From Corallochytrium limacisporum (taxonomy: Eukaryota > Opisthokonta): DNA of 23,858 nt. The translations under genes and the position numbers were made by a program. The DNA is taken from positions 1 through 23,858 of the forward strand of contig PDIP01000143.1 in assembly GCA_002811645.1 (NCBI GenBank), read 5' to 3'. Below the pieces are notes generated by a model. It saw only the letters and a list, made by a program, of their open reading frames with translations. It ran no database searches and was not told where the DNA came from. Shown one piece after another: positions 1 to 8,047 of the stretch (the stretch's first letter is position 1; the number at the start of each line of letters is the position of its first letter).

Positions 1-41
1 TTTTTTGGTTGGGTGGAAGGAGCAGGGCAATTTCATTTTTG

Positions 42-69
42 CCCCCCGTCCCCCCCGGGGGGGGGGGGG
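42..69. repeat. C-run/G-run hairpin
   Basis: Six C, then GT, then seven C are followed directly by thirteen G, so the C and G runs can fold on each other. It is one of several such elements in the gene-free parts of the window, always with the C-run first on the + strand. Confidence 0.6.
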
Positions 70-304
70 AGAGCCTTCTACTCCCCCGCACAGCTTCTCA
101 ACTCCGAGAGCGCGCCTGCCACAATGCCTCCTTCTTTCCGTCCCACTCCTCCCCCTTCCACTGCTTCTCGTCCCTTCCCATCTTGGCAGGACAAAACCCC
201 CCCCTTCCCCGGCCCGCTCCCCACTTGAGATTTTGCGCACAAAAAACTCAGGCCCCCGCTCAAAATGTCACCGCGTGCCGTCCATTTTGTAGATCAACGT
301 TACG

Positions 305-320
305 GTACCACCGGTGGTAC
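305..320. repeat. Perfect 16-bp palindrome GTACCACCGGTGGTAC
   Basis: GTACCACCGGTGGTAC is its own reverse complement. A near-identical copy with one central change lies at 19096-19111, and a related hairpin lies at 17579-17599. It could be a binding site for a dimeric regulator, but that is inference only. Confidence 0.55.
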
Positions 321-1979
321 AACCATAACAAGGTGCCTCAGGACCTTGCGGTTCCCAAGTCAATTCCGTATAGATAAGCCATACTGTGTTTCTTCGTCGT
401 TATCACGGAACGCGGTTTACTCTTCGGTGTGTGCAGAATATTTTCATTACTTTTAGTCAGCCATCAGCGCTGGTGTCGTCCATTGATCGGAAGCAGTGCT
501 ACATCCCTAAGGTTTTCCGAGCATGGTGGCGGACCATCCTAGCATGCACTGTCAAACGCATTGTTGGATGTTGGAACCAATCATCCTGGGGCTCAAGTTT
601 ACGGAAAGAGTCATTCGTTGCCGACCAAAATGTCGTGATGATGAACTGTCCTCTCCGGTTGCGTGGTGGTCCCAGCCGCCCCTCATCGCCACCAGTCCTC
701 TTGCGATTCGTTTTTTCCTCCCTCGTTCCTGTTCGGGGCCATACACACTGCCGTCAATTCGCCGGTCGTACTATAGTTCTTCCATGGCGGTTTGAGCACC
801 ATTGGTGGCTATGCCTATCGGTCGTCGAGTTTTGCGCCGGTTCTTGGTGATTTTCTTCTGGTTGGTATGCTATCGATGTCTGAAAGAAGTCAAATTGGTA
901 GCAATGGTTGAGTAGGAGAAGTGTCTGTTGCATGACACTGGCTAACATTTGTGTATCAAGGTTAAATTGCCACTAGGAAATACAGGAGGGGCTACCGAGT
1001 GCAGTAGCGTGCCCAGCAATATATTGCAGCTGTTCTATGTCAGACAATATGCTACACAATCTGCGCCGATACTTGCTGACGATCGTCACCTGCTACACAG
1101 CTGCTGCAAATGATGATCAAGCCGACGCAACAGAAAGAACTCTCCTCCCCCCCTTCCTCCGGACGGTGGGACTGTGTGAGAGGGGCGGGGACCGAAAATT
1201 CTGTCTAGCAAAGTGGCACACGTCGCCCAGTGAAGGTGGTGGAGGAGTGGGCGGTGTGGAATTAGCCAACGCATTTGATCCGGATATTGTAATAGCTGAA
1301 CCCTACGGCGTGTTGTAACCCCCACTTGAGATCCGCTCCAAACCCAGTATTTGGGCTGCAACAATCGGTGTAGATTTATGAGTCGCGCCAGTACATCCAC
1401 TATAGATGGGATTATTACCGTAGCAAGTGGCTGAGATGGTTGTGCACGAATTCTGCGTTGTTAAAAATAGGCCCCTGATCATATTGCCTGGGCGCCGAGG
1501 GGGTGTGTGTGAGAGTGTGTGTGACCCGCCGGGAGGAGCAAGCCCGGAGCGGCGGAGTGACGAAGGCCTGCTGTGTGCTGGATGGAGCCTGGGTCTCAGG
1601 GGAGGGACGGAGGTCTCATGCGCCATGGACATCGTATCCGCGCCAGTGTGCGAGTGATCAAGACTAAGGATAACCTAAGTTTAAGAGGAGAATCTGATAA
1701 TGAAATTTTTGCTATTTATTGAGGAAAATGGTAACTCAAGGACTACGGTTTAGCCCGACAAAGGGTTACCGAGGCTCTCTGCGACGGTTCCTAATTGTTT
1801 GAATTGATCGTGCGCGGGAGTAAATGACTATGTCGGTAAAGAATATTGTGAAAACAATTTAACGCCTTCAGCTAAGCAGAGGGTAGAGAAATTTTACTGT
1901 TCGGCTTTGCTAAAATGTGTACATGATAAAGAAGTGGTAACAATTAGACTGTATACCATTAATCTATAGACACTCAACA

Positions 1980-3119
1980 ATGGGCGAGAAAAAGACAACA
2001 GAGGAAACAAAACGAGTGCTTGGGCCCAGGCAGCGGTCGTTTTTTAGTTATGCGCCCATGGATCATGCCGTGGCTGGCATTGGCGCGGGTGCGGCAACCA
2101 CACTGGCGCTCCATCCTCTGGACCTGATCAAGATTAGACTGCAGGTCCAGCGTCCAGACCTTAGATATTTCCCTCGGGGCTCGTCGTTATATCAAGCCAT
2201 TCAACACACTATCAAATACGAAGGAATACGTGGGCTCTACCAGGGAATGAGTGTAAATATAATGGGAGGTGCCACGGCATGGGGATCATATTTCTTCATG
2301 TATGCGTCATTAAAGAAACAGTGGAGTCGCATGAAAGACAGTGGAGGTTCACTGAGCTTGACGGCACCCAAGAAGAATAACCTCGATGAGACGCAGGATC
2401 AGAGCCAAGGTGAGCGTGAAGCATCCAGTCTCGGAGCAATTGAACACATGGCCTGTGCATCAATTGCTGGTGTCGGTACCTTGGTGGTAACTAATCCATT
2501 CTGGGTAGCCAAGACGCGGTTGTGTTTGCAGACTACGGAAACATCAGCACGGGCAGCAGCTAATGTGCCGGAGGGTGCTGCGTTCAGCATGGCAGTAGCC
2601 CAGCAGCCACGGTACAGCGGTGGTCTCCATGCATTGGTCAGTATTGCGCGCACCGAAGGCTTCAAGGGTTTGTACCGCGGATTCGTGCCTGGTCTTTTCG
2701 GAGTTAGTCATGGTGCGTTCCAGTTCATGGCATATGAGGAGCTCAAAGTTCTGTTTTTCCAACACAAAGGTGAGAAAGTTATGGCGGAACGGCATGGAAA
2801 GTTGGATACGCATGAGTATCTGATCATGGCTAGCTCTTCTAAGATCTTTGCCTCCACTGTCACCTATCCATATCAAGTAGTGCGTAGCCAGCTGCAACAG
2901 GTACAAGGAGAGGTCAGCATCAGTGCTCGGGATGCTGTCATGCGTGTCTTTAAACAGGACGGGCTCGCTGGATTCTACAAGGGCCTGGTACCCAACACAT
3001 TGAAGGTACTGCCTGCGACGTGTATCACCTTTGTGTCCTATGAACAACTTCGCCACTTGCTGTCTGAGCTGGCTGATGAGCGCCATCGCTTGCAGACCGC
3101 AGAGCTTTTAGACAACTAG
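1980..3119 (+). CDS. Mitochondrial carrier, FAD/folate type (FLX1/SLC25A32-like)
   Basis: This is a 379-residue, six-helix mitochondrial inner-membrane carrier. Three carrier repeats are visible, each with its signature: PLDLIK (residues 46-51), PFWVAK (173-178) and PYQVVR (297-302), plus repeat-end motifs such as EGIRGLYQG, EGFKGLYRG and DGLAGFYKG. The AWGSYFF stretch after helix 2 (about 100-106), the NPFWVAKTR form of repeat 2 and the YPYQVVRSQLQ form of repeat 3 are typical of the FAD/folate subgroup, so flavin or folate exchange across the inner membrane is the best guess. The related NAD and pyrimidine nucleotide carriers share some of these motifs and cannot be excluded. The ATG has A at -3. 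Two matrix-side linkers (about 118-150 and 185-212) are longer and more polar than usual. The gene has no introns and is convergent with the coiled-coil gene 115 bases downstream. Confidence 0.88.
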   Translation: MGEKKTTEETKRVLGPRQRSFFSYAPMDHAVAGIGAGAATTLALHPLDLIKIRLQVQRPDLRYFPRGSSLYQAIQHTIKYEGIRGLYQGMSVNIMGGATAWGSYFFMYASLKKQWSRMKDSGGSLSLTAPKKNNLDETQDQSQGEREASSLGAIEHMACASIAGVGTLVVTNPFWVAKTRLCLQTTETSARAAANVPEGAAFSMAVAQQPRYSGGLHALVSIARTEGFKGLYRGFVPGLFGVSHGAFQFMAYEELKVLFFQHKGEKVMAERHGKLDTHEYLIMASSSKIFASTVTYPYQVVRSQLQQVQGEVSISARDAVMRVFKQDGLAGFYKGLVPNTLKVLPATCITFVSYEQLRHLLSELADERHRLQTAELLDN

Positions 3120-3141
3120 ATCCCTGGTTTTTTGTTCCGCA

Positions 3142-3164
3142 ACATTTCCAACATTTCCAACATT
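3142..3164 (+). repeat. 9-bp tandem repeat (ACATTTCCA) in the carrier 3' region
   Basis: ACATTTCCA occurs twice in tandem, followed by a partial third copy that runs into ATTAAA. It lies just after the carrier stop codon, within the likely 3' UTR. Confidence 0.6.
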
Positions 3165-3167
3165 AAA
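3162..3167 (+). terminator. Candidate poly(A) signal of the carrier gene
   Basis: ATTAAA, the commonest variant of AATAAA, lies 43 bases after the carrier stop codon and before the convergent gene ends at 3235. The position fits, but a 6-mer alone is weak evidence. Confidence 0.35.
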
Positions 3168-3234
3168 TGCACGATGTTTCTATAGTTAAATGCTAGTTTC
3201 TTAAAACTTTTGTCTGTGCTCTCCAGTGATGTGT

Positions 3235-3567
3235 CTATGCCGAGGCTTCTTGGGTAAGTTCTGCCTCCAGTTCCTTTGCTGTCTGCTTCATCTCATTGAT
3301 CAAATTTTCCAATTTTGTCTCTTCTTCTTCATTCTTCTGAGCTAATTCTTCGAGGATCTTGCGCTCTTCTTCTAGGGCACCCACTAGATCTTCGTGGCGC
3401 TTCTGTTCCTCGTCCAGCAACTTGGTGAGCTCTGCGTGTCGTGCGTGTGACTCCTCTAGACGTGCGCTGTATTTCTTCTCCTCCTCCTCTTGCTTCTCAC
3501 GTAGCGCTTTAAGTTTGTTTTCGATGTTGCGGAACTCTGCTTCCAAGTCTGGATTCTGGTCTGCCAT
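3235..3567 (-). CDS. Small coiled-coil protein, function unknown
   Basis: This encodes 110 residues, almost entirely a charged Glu/Lys-rich helix with leucine/isoleucine heptads from about residue 8 to 104 (for example LEAEFRNIENKLKALREKQ near the start). It has no signal peptide, membrane segment or catalytic motif. The composition and length resemble a short tropomyosin-like or structural coiled coil, but I recognise no family signature. The ATG has a purine at -3 and the frame is open throughout, so it is probably real and not a shadow; the opposite-strand frame is only a Ser-rich mirror of the Glu/Lys codons. It converges with the carrier, and its promoter must lie in the gene-free stretch above 3567. 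Confidence 0.7.
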   Translation of the reverse strand: MADQNPDLEAEFRNIENKLKALREKQEEEEKKYSARLEESHARHAELTKLLDEEQKRHEDLVGALEEERKILEELAQKNEEEETKLENLINEMKQTAKELEAELTQEASA

Positions 3568-4393
3568 GACTGCTATTAAGGTTTTCTGTTTATTCTTGAG
3601 CTGTGATTTGCTTTTTCTCTATCGATAATCCGCGGATATCTTCGTCACTGCCATCTTACATATGATAGTACCAGAAAACATTTTGTCCTTGTGCAGTAAA
3701 AACACCGTTCAGAAATAGTAGTACGTTAGGAATTGACCAATTCACATGCAAACGCAGGCTGGCTTCTCTGTGGCGTTTGCTCTCCCTGCTGTCACACTGC
3801 CGTCTGGACTCTGTTTTTGCGCACTATGAGACTTGGGAAAGGGGAGGAGGGGCCCTTTGGGCGGGCACGCTTAGGCGGGAGTAGGGGGACTGGTGCGCGT
3901 GGGGCTGTTATAGAATCCTACCATCTTGCCCAACTCTGTGTAGTTGGTACAGTTTCCCTGGTCCAGTTTACGGTCTTGGGGTCCATTCGACATGTCAGCA
4001 GTTAGGTATTTGAAATGTAGAGATGTGTTTGTACACAAGGTTCATTGACACCTTTCTTTAAGCAACTATAAGCGAAAATCAGCGCCCCTAATCGCCCTCG
4101 TGCGTCAGAATTGATGGCGACATGAGTTGAAATGGGGTTCGCTTGCAAGAACAGCGATATTGAGTTGTGGGTGTAGAAGTCGGGGGTGCCTCACTACCTT
4201 GTTACTTTCGAAAGAGAACCCCACTACATGAAAACGTCTTGCTTGGCAGTCTCGTGTCTCTCCAATTTATACGTTACTCTAACTTACCTTTTCTCTCATG
4301 CTCTCACTCTCTGGTGATTAATTTTATTCAGATCTCGTCAGGGTTTCCGTGTGCAGTTGATCTTGAATTTTCCCGTTTTGAACGATGACACAT
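3568..4393. other. Gene-free stretch between the coiled-coil gene and the broken BAR gene
   Basis: I see no protein-like frame or RNA gene. The part next to 3567 is the expected promoter of the coiled-coil gene (- strand); it has no clear TATA box. Positions 3836-3905 are G-rich on the + strand. Confidence 0.55.
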
Positions 4394-5117
4394 TCACATG
4401 TATTCAGAATCATAGCTCATGGCGTCATCATCGGTGTAGCCAAATTGCTCCTCGCCTTGGGTATTCGCGCTCAGATCGTCTTCACCGAGGGTGCGGAACT
4501 GGTCACTCGTCTCCAGGTCACCTATGTTCAGCTTCCGTAGATGGGCTGTGACCTCTTCGAGTTCATCCTGTGTTTCGATGCCATCCATGGAGTTGAAGGC
4601 AATGGAGTACACCACCAGAGCCCGAGCGTGGTAGTTCATCTGTCCTTATACGTAGCAGCGCATTAATAGTTGTAGATCCTTGATCTTTTTGCTTGTGAAT
4701 TTGATCATGGTGTCAACCAGGGCAACATCCATGTTTTGCACGTGAGCCTTGGCACTCTCTAGCTGGAGCTTGGTCTGTGACAAACGGGGCTGGTTTCCGG
4801 GGCCAGCGACCCGCAACTGATCCAGTTGCTGCAGGCGCTTTTTTCCCTCACGCTTTGCACCGTCTCGTGCTTTCAGCTCGTGCTTTGCCACCTTTATGAA
4901 ACCGCGCTTCTTTTAGTGTATAGCTTCAAGGGCACGACCACACGCTCTTCCAGATTGGATCTGGGCGATGGTTCGCAGGGCCTCCCAGTTTGCTCTTCAT
5001 GCTGAGGAAATCCTCGAGCATCTGAGTGAAGCGCTTGTCGACCAAACCCAGACGCTCGTACACATATCTTGCCTGGTTATCTGTAGGCTTCGGCTTGCGC
5101 TTCATGAATTTTGGCAT
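4394..5117 (-). pseudogene. Broken FAM92/CIBAR-type BAR-domain gene
   Basis: Four pieces of one BAR-domain protein lie in order on the minus strand. Piece 1 (5117-4986) starts MPKFMKRKPK and ends LSMKSKL. Piece 2 (4984-4955), in another frame, reads EALRTIAQIQ. Piece 3 (4953-4918), in a third frame, reads LEERVVVPLKLY. Piece 4 (4906-4394) shares piece 2's frame, starts RGFIKVAKHELKA and is cut by a TAA at 4646-4648. From memory of human FAM92A, piece 3 matches LEAKVVEPLKTY, FIKVAKHELKA matches IVKMKRDDLKA, and the next roughly 70 residues align without a gap; NYHARALVVY after the stop matches LFHGKALEVY. About 33 residues between pieces 1 and 2 and about 7 between pieces 2 and 3 are missing, and 11 extra bases separate pieces 3 and 4. 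FAM92/CIBAR proteins bind Chibby at the ciliary base and curve membranes. A pseudogene is most likely; recoding or odd splicing is less likely. Confidence 0.75.
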
Positions 5118-5511
5118 CGGTCCGAAAAGAAGGATCGCCAATTGACAGTCGATCCATCGGTGTGGCACTTTCTCCCTTCAGGACACCATCTGCCGCCGCA
5201 TCGACCGTACTCGTGAATAAAACCCCTTCGTTCGGACTTTTTCTGCCTAACATTTTCTATTCAAAAGCTTTTCCCCGAGCTTCGACACACTCCAGACGTC
5301 CCTCCCTCTTTTCTTCCGTTTCTGTGTTAGCGGATCACTTGGCGGCCCCCGTCGTTTTGGGCCGACCTTCCCAGTGGCTTCTCCCCCCCCCCTCACCCCG
5401 GACCCAATTTTATAAATCAGGTGTTCAGTTAGTTTTGTCGTCACCCCTGCCCGGCCACCCTCGCGGGTCTCAGGCAAGAAGAGCACCTCCCTCTTCGCTG
5501 GTCCAGGGGGT

Positions 5512-5529
5512 ACACACACACACACACAC
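5512..5529 (+). repeat. (AC)9 microsatellite
   Basis: Nine consecutive AC units follow a short G-run. Confidence 0.85.
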
Positions 5530-5648
5530 GCACGGGGCAGAGCCCCAGGTTGGTGGACACGGACCACTGCGAGCCAACAAAGTGAGAGAGCGACCAGTGA
5601 CCAACTTCAACCTATTAATTGCTGGAGGCTACAATATGAACAGAAATT

Positions 5649-5660
5649 GGGCCTATTTAA
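5649..5660 (+). promoter_or_regulatory. GGGCC + TATTTAA core promoter of the PPR gene
   Basis: GGGCC is fused directly to a TATTTAA TATA-like box, 123 bases before the PPR ATG, which puts a start site near 5685. The same composite recurs at 16420-16430 and 19028-19040. The GC-rich part sits where a TFIIB recognition element would be in other eukaryotes. Confidence 0.5.
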
Positions 5661-5669
5661 GCTAATTCA

Positions 5670-5739
5670 ATGATGATGCACAATGACCCGCTTCGGGAGC
5701 AGACAAGAAATGACCAGTATGATCGGTGAAGCTACTTAG
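5670..5739 (+). promoter_or_regulatory. Two overlapping upstream ORFs before the PPR gene
   Basis: One short frame runs ATG 5670 to TGA 5727-5729 (19 codons, starting with three Met). A second runs ATG 5683 to TAG 5737-5739 (18 codons) and has further in-frame ATGs at 5710 and 5719. Both end before the main ATG at 5783. Whether they are transcribed depends on the true start site, predicted near 5685, so only the ATGs at 5710/5719 are safely inside the leader. Confidence 0.35.
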
Positions 5740-5782
5740 TTGCATAGCGGCCACAGAAAGGCCTGAATATATCACCAGAGCA

Positions 5783-7993
5783 ATGAGAGCCCTACTGCAA
5801 GCTTACACAGCGCTTGGTGTCCGGACGGTGTTCCGATCCCAGTGGCCTGCCGTACGGAATGTCGCCTTGCGAGCCACCTACGGTCCAAGCCCTGCAAGGG
5901 TCATGCACGGTCCCGGGGCGTCACATATTGCAAGGATCAGTACAGTCGGGACGCAGAAACTGCGCAAGGTTGAGGTAGTAGAATCCAGTGACGGAGAAGA
6001 AGTTGAACTTTCACCGGACTTTGGTATGACAACAAGTTTTAGTGAGAAGGAGTCTGTTTTCCGAGGCATGCGGGCGAATGACAGCGCAGATGTGGCCCTC
6101 ACCCGGTGGCACCTGAGCCTTGCGAAGCATGCACATGATCCCACAAGTTTAAAGGAAGTCATCAGCAAACACATGGCAGAAAATGACGAACACCACCAGC
6201 TTCAACGGAACTGGATCGTGGCCGTTATCTACCGGGCCGAGGCGATAAATTATGAATCCAATGAGGAGATGCGCGACATGCTAGACTTCCTCCAAACAAC
6301 AATTCACAGTAACAAGGACACATTCATCCAGGCCACCACAGAGTCATTGAATCGATTGCTGAAAGCGAATGTAAAATATGCGGAGAGAACAGGTCAACGA
6401 ATGACAAGAAAGTGGCTCAATGAATGGCTGGACTTCATGCGCCACATGTACTGCGTACCGGATCGGCATACATTTGGTCTGCTTGCCCATCATGCTCTGC
6501 GAACCGAGGATCCTAACATGGTGGCGTGGATTGTAGACACGATCCGGGAACTAGACTTGCGCACGTTTGATGTTGGTGATAAGATTGAGACCGAACAGTC
6601 CGCGGAAGAATTGGAGGAAGCGTTCAAGGATGCCAAGAGGCAATTGGCGACCAACGCTTTGAGTGGTCTCGGAGAAGTCATGGTTCGTCAGGAGGGGGTC
6701 AAGGGTGAACAAGATTTTCGAACACTGCTTGCGACCATGGATGCATCGATTTCTGGTCTTGGATACTCAGCTATGATCCAAGCATATGCAGATAAAGAAC
6801 AAATAGCGGAAATGATGCGCTTGGTGCATGAGATGGATGACCGTGATGTTGATGTTGATCGGCACAGCGTGGTCCGACTGATGGACGTGTTTGAGAATCA
6901 CGGGCGTCTCGAAGAACTACGACCAATCTTACAGCGGTGGATGGACAAGGAAAAAAACTGGGAGTCTATGTACACAGGGCTGGTGTTCAAAGCGGCACAG
7001 GACGGTAGACTCAACGATGCACTGGATCTGCTAGAGCAAGCGCAGGAATTGGGTGTGCGATGCAAGTATCACGAACTTAATTCCCTACTTGGCGCGATTG
7101 TGCGTGAAGGTACTTGGGAGCAAGGTGTCGCGGTGGTGAAGTACATGGAGGCCATGAAATTGCAGATGTCACGAAAATCGTACATTTACATCATCAACCT
7201 GATGAGTTCCGGAGCCCAGCGCGTGGATTTGGATATTGTGTTGAATGACATTCTCATGAAGGGAATCATCATCAACCAGGATTTGATTCAACGCATCTTT
7301 GCGAAGTTGGCCTACGGCAGGAAGCATATCGAGCAGGTCCTCAACTTCCTGGACGGGAATGGCTTCAGTCGCAAGATGGTGACCTCCGAAGAATGGGACC
7401 TAGTCGCCATCCGTGTGCTATACCGCAATGGTCCGCTTGCCTTGGCCTCTCTGCTAGAATTCATGGAGCGGGAGAATGTGCAGCCGACCCCGTGGCTGGT
7501 TCATGAGGTCGTGCTGTTCCTGGCGGAGCGCCATTCGGTTGCGTCTGCTTTGGAGCTTGTTAAGCGGATCCAGAAGAAAACCCCGTTGGGAGTGAGTCCA
7601 CACACCTACCGTGACCTAGGCATGCGAGCTCTAACCATGGACAGCATTCCACTCGTGCAGAGTGTTTTCGATGTGGTGCCTGCGGAAGGTAAGTATCGTC
7701 CCATTCTCGAGCATCTGGCTCGCAGTAAACCGCGTCGTCGGGCCTGGGACAACGTGTTCCTCCGCTTCGATCCTCGCACTGTACGGCTCTCGGTCGAACA
7801 GAATGGGAAAAATCACCGTAGACCGCAGCAGCAGGCCGCGGCTGCGAGAGCTCCCCATGACCATCAGCAACAGAGGCAGGCCTCCAGAGCAAGGACGAGC
7901 CAAAAGGGCGACCACAGCATGGACAAGAAATCCAATGCCAAACCGAAGTCCGCCAGCAAAGGGAAAACCAAGCATGGACAGCAGGAGAAATAG
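5783..7993 (+). CDS. Mitochondrial pentatricopeptide-repeat (PPR) protein
   Basis: This encodes 736 residues from the first in-frame ATG, with G at -3. The frame is open back to a GTG at 5726, but that is not a plausible eukaryotic start. The first 60 or so residues are Arg/Ala-rich and nearly free of acidic residues, like a mitochondrial targeting sequence. Helical pairs of PPR type are clearest at about residues 325-475: GLGYSAMIQAYADKEQI, HSVVRLMDVFENHGRLEEL, MYTGLVFKAAQDGRLNDAL and LNSLLGAIVREGTWEQ. More divergent repeats probably flank these. The last 70 residues are a Lys/Arg/Gln-rich tail with no repeats. PPR proteins bind organellar RNA and act in its processing, stability or translation; the specific target cannot be read here. 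The gene has no introns, and its stop is 54 bases from the end of the convergent HAD gene. Confidence 0.8.
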   Translation: MRALLQAYTALGVRTVFRSQWPAVRNVALRATYGPSPARVMHGPGASHIARISTVGTQKLRKVEVVESSDGEEVELSPDFGMTTSFSEKESVFRGMRANDSADVALTRWHLSLAKHAHDPTSLKEVISKHMAENDEHHQLQRNWIVAVIYRAEAINYESNEEMRDMLDFLQTTIHSNKDTFIQATTESLNRLLKANVKYAERTGQRMTRKWLNEWLDFMRHMYCVPDRHTFGLLAHHALRTEDPNMVAWIVDTIRELDLRTFDVGDKIETEQSAEELEEAFKDAKRQLATNALSGLGEVMVRQEGVKGEQDFRTLLATMDASISGLGYSAMIQAYADKEQIAEMMRLVHEMDDRDVDVDRHSVVRLMDVFENHGRLEELRPILQRWMDKEKNWESMYTGLVFKAAQDGRLNDALDLLEQAQELGVRCKYHELNSLLGAIVREGTWEQGVAVVKYMEAMKLQMSRKSYIYIINLMSSGAQRVDLDIVLNDILMKGIIINQDLIQRIFAKLAYGRKHIEQVLNFLDGNGFSRKMVTSEEWDLVAIRVLYRNGPLALASLLEFMERENVQPTPWLVHEVVLFLAERHSVASALELVKRIQKKTPLGVSPHTYRDLGMRALTMDSIPLVQSVFDVVPAEGKYRPILEHLARSKPRRRAWDNVFLRFDPRTVRLSVEQNGKNHRRPQQQAAAARAPHDHQQQRQASRARTSQKGDHSMDKKSNAKPKSASKGKTKHGQQEK

Positions 7994-8047
7994 TTTCTTT
8001 ATAAGTGTATATAGTAAAACAATTAGCCAATGAAAACCATCAATTAA

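Larger units (their letters stand above)
1..1979. other. Gene-free stretch upstream of the mitochondrial carrier
   Basis: No reading frame here looks like a protein; the longest open stretch (386-850, +) has an irregular composition with no recognisable motif. The block holds a C-run/G-run hairpin at 42-69, a perfect 16-bp palindrome at 305-320, a C-rich tract near 1145-1160 and short GT-rich repeats near 1500-1525. The last 100 bases before position 1980 are AT-rich and should contain the carrier promoter; a TATA-like TATACC lies about 25-30 bases before the start codon. Confidence 0.6.
5118..5782. other. Head-to-head intergenic region, PPR promoter and leader
   Basis: This lies between the broken BAR gene (-) and the PPR gene (+). 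It contains an (AC)9 microsatellite, C-rich tracts near 5388, a GGGCC-TATTTAA promoter-like element at 5649-5660 and two short overlapping upstream reading frames. I see no other gene. Confidence 0.6.

Noticed and set aside
386-850. 154-codon open frame on the plus strand
   Set aside because: It has irregular composition, is rich in Cys/Trp/Arg and has no motif, neighbour or start context supporting a gene.
3359-3628. Ser-rich plus-strand frame over the coiled-coil gene
   Set aside because: It is the mirror of Glu/Lys codons on the other strand and has no independent support.
4640-4651. 12-base GT...AG segment removing the TAA in the BAR gene
   Set aside because: It is far below known spliceosomal intron sizes, and its removal would delete four residues from a helix that otherwise aligns without a gap.
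5726-5782. GTG start adding 19 residues to the PPR protein
   Set aside because: GTG starts are not expected in nuclear genes. ATG 5783 gives a good mitochondrial targeting sequence.
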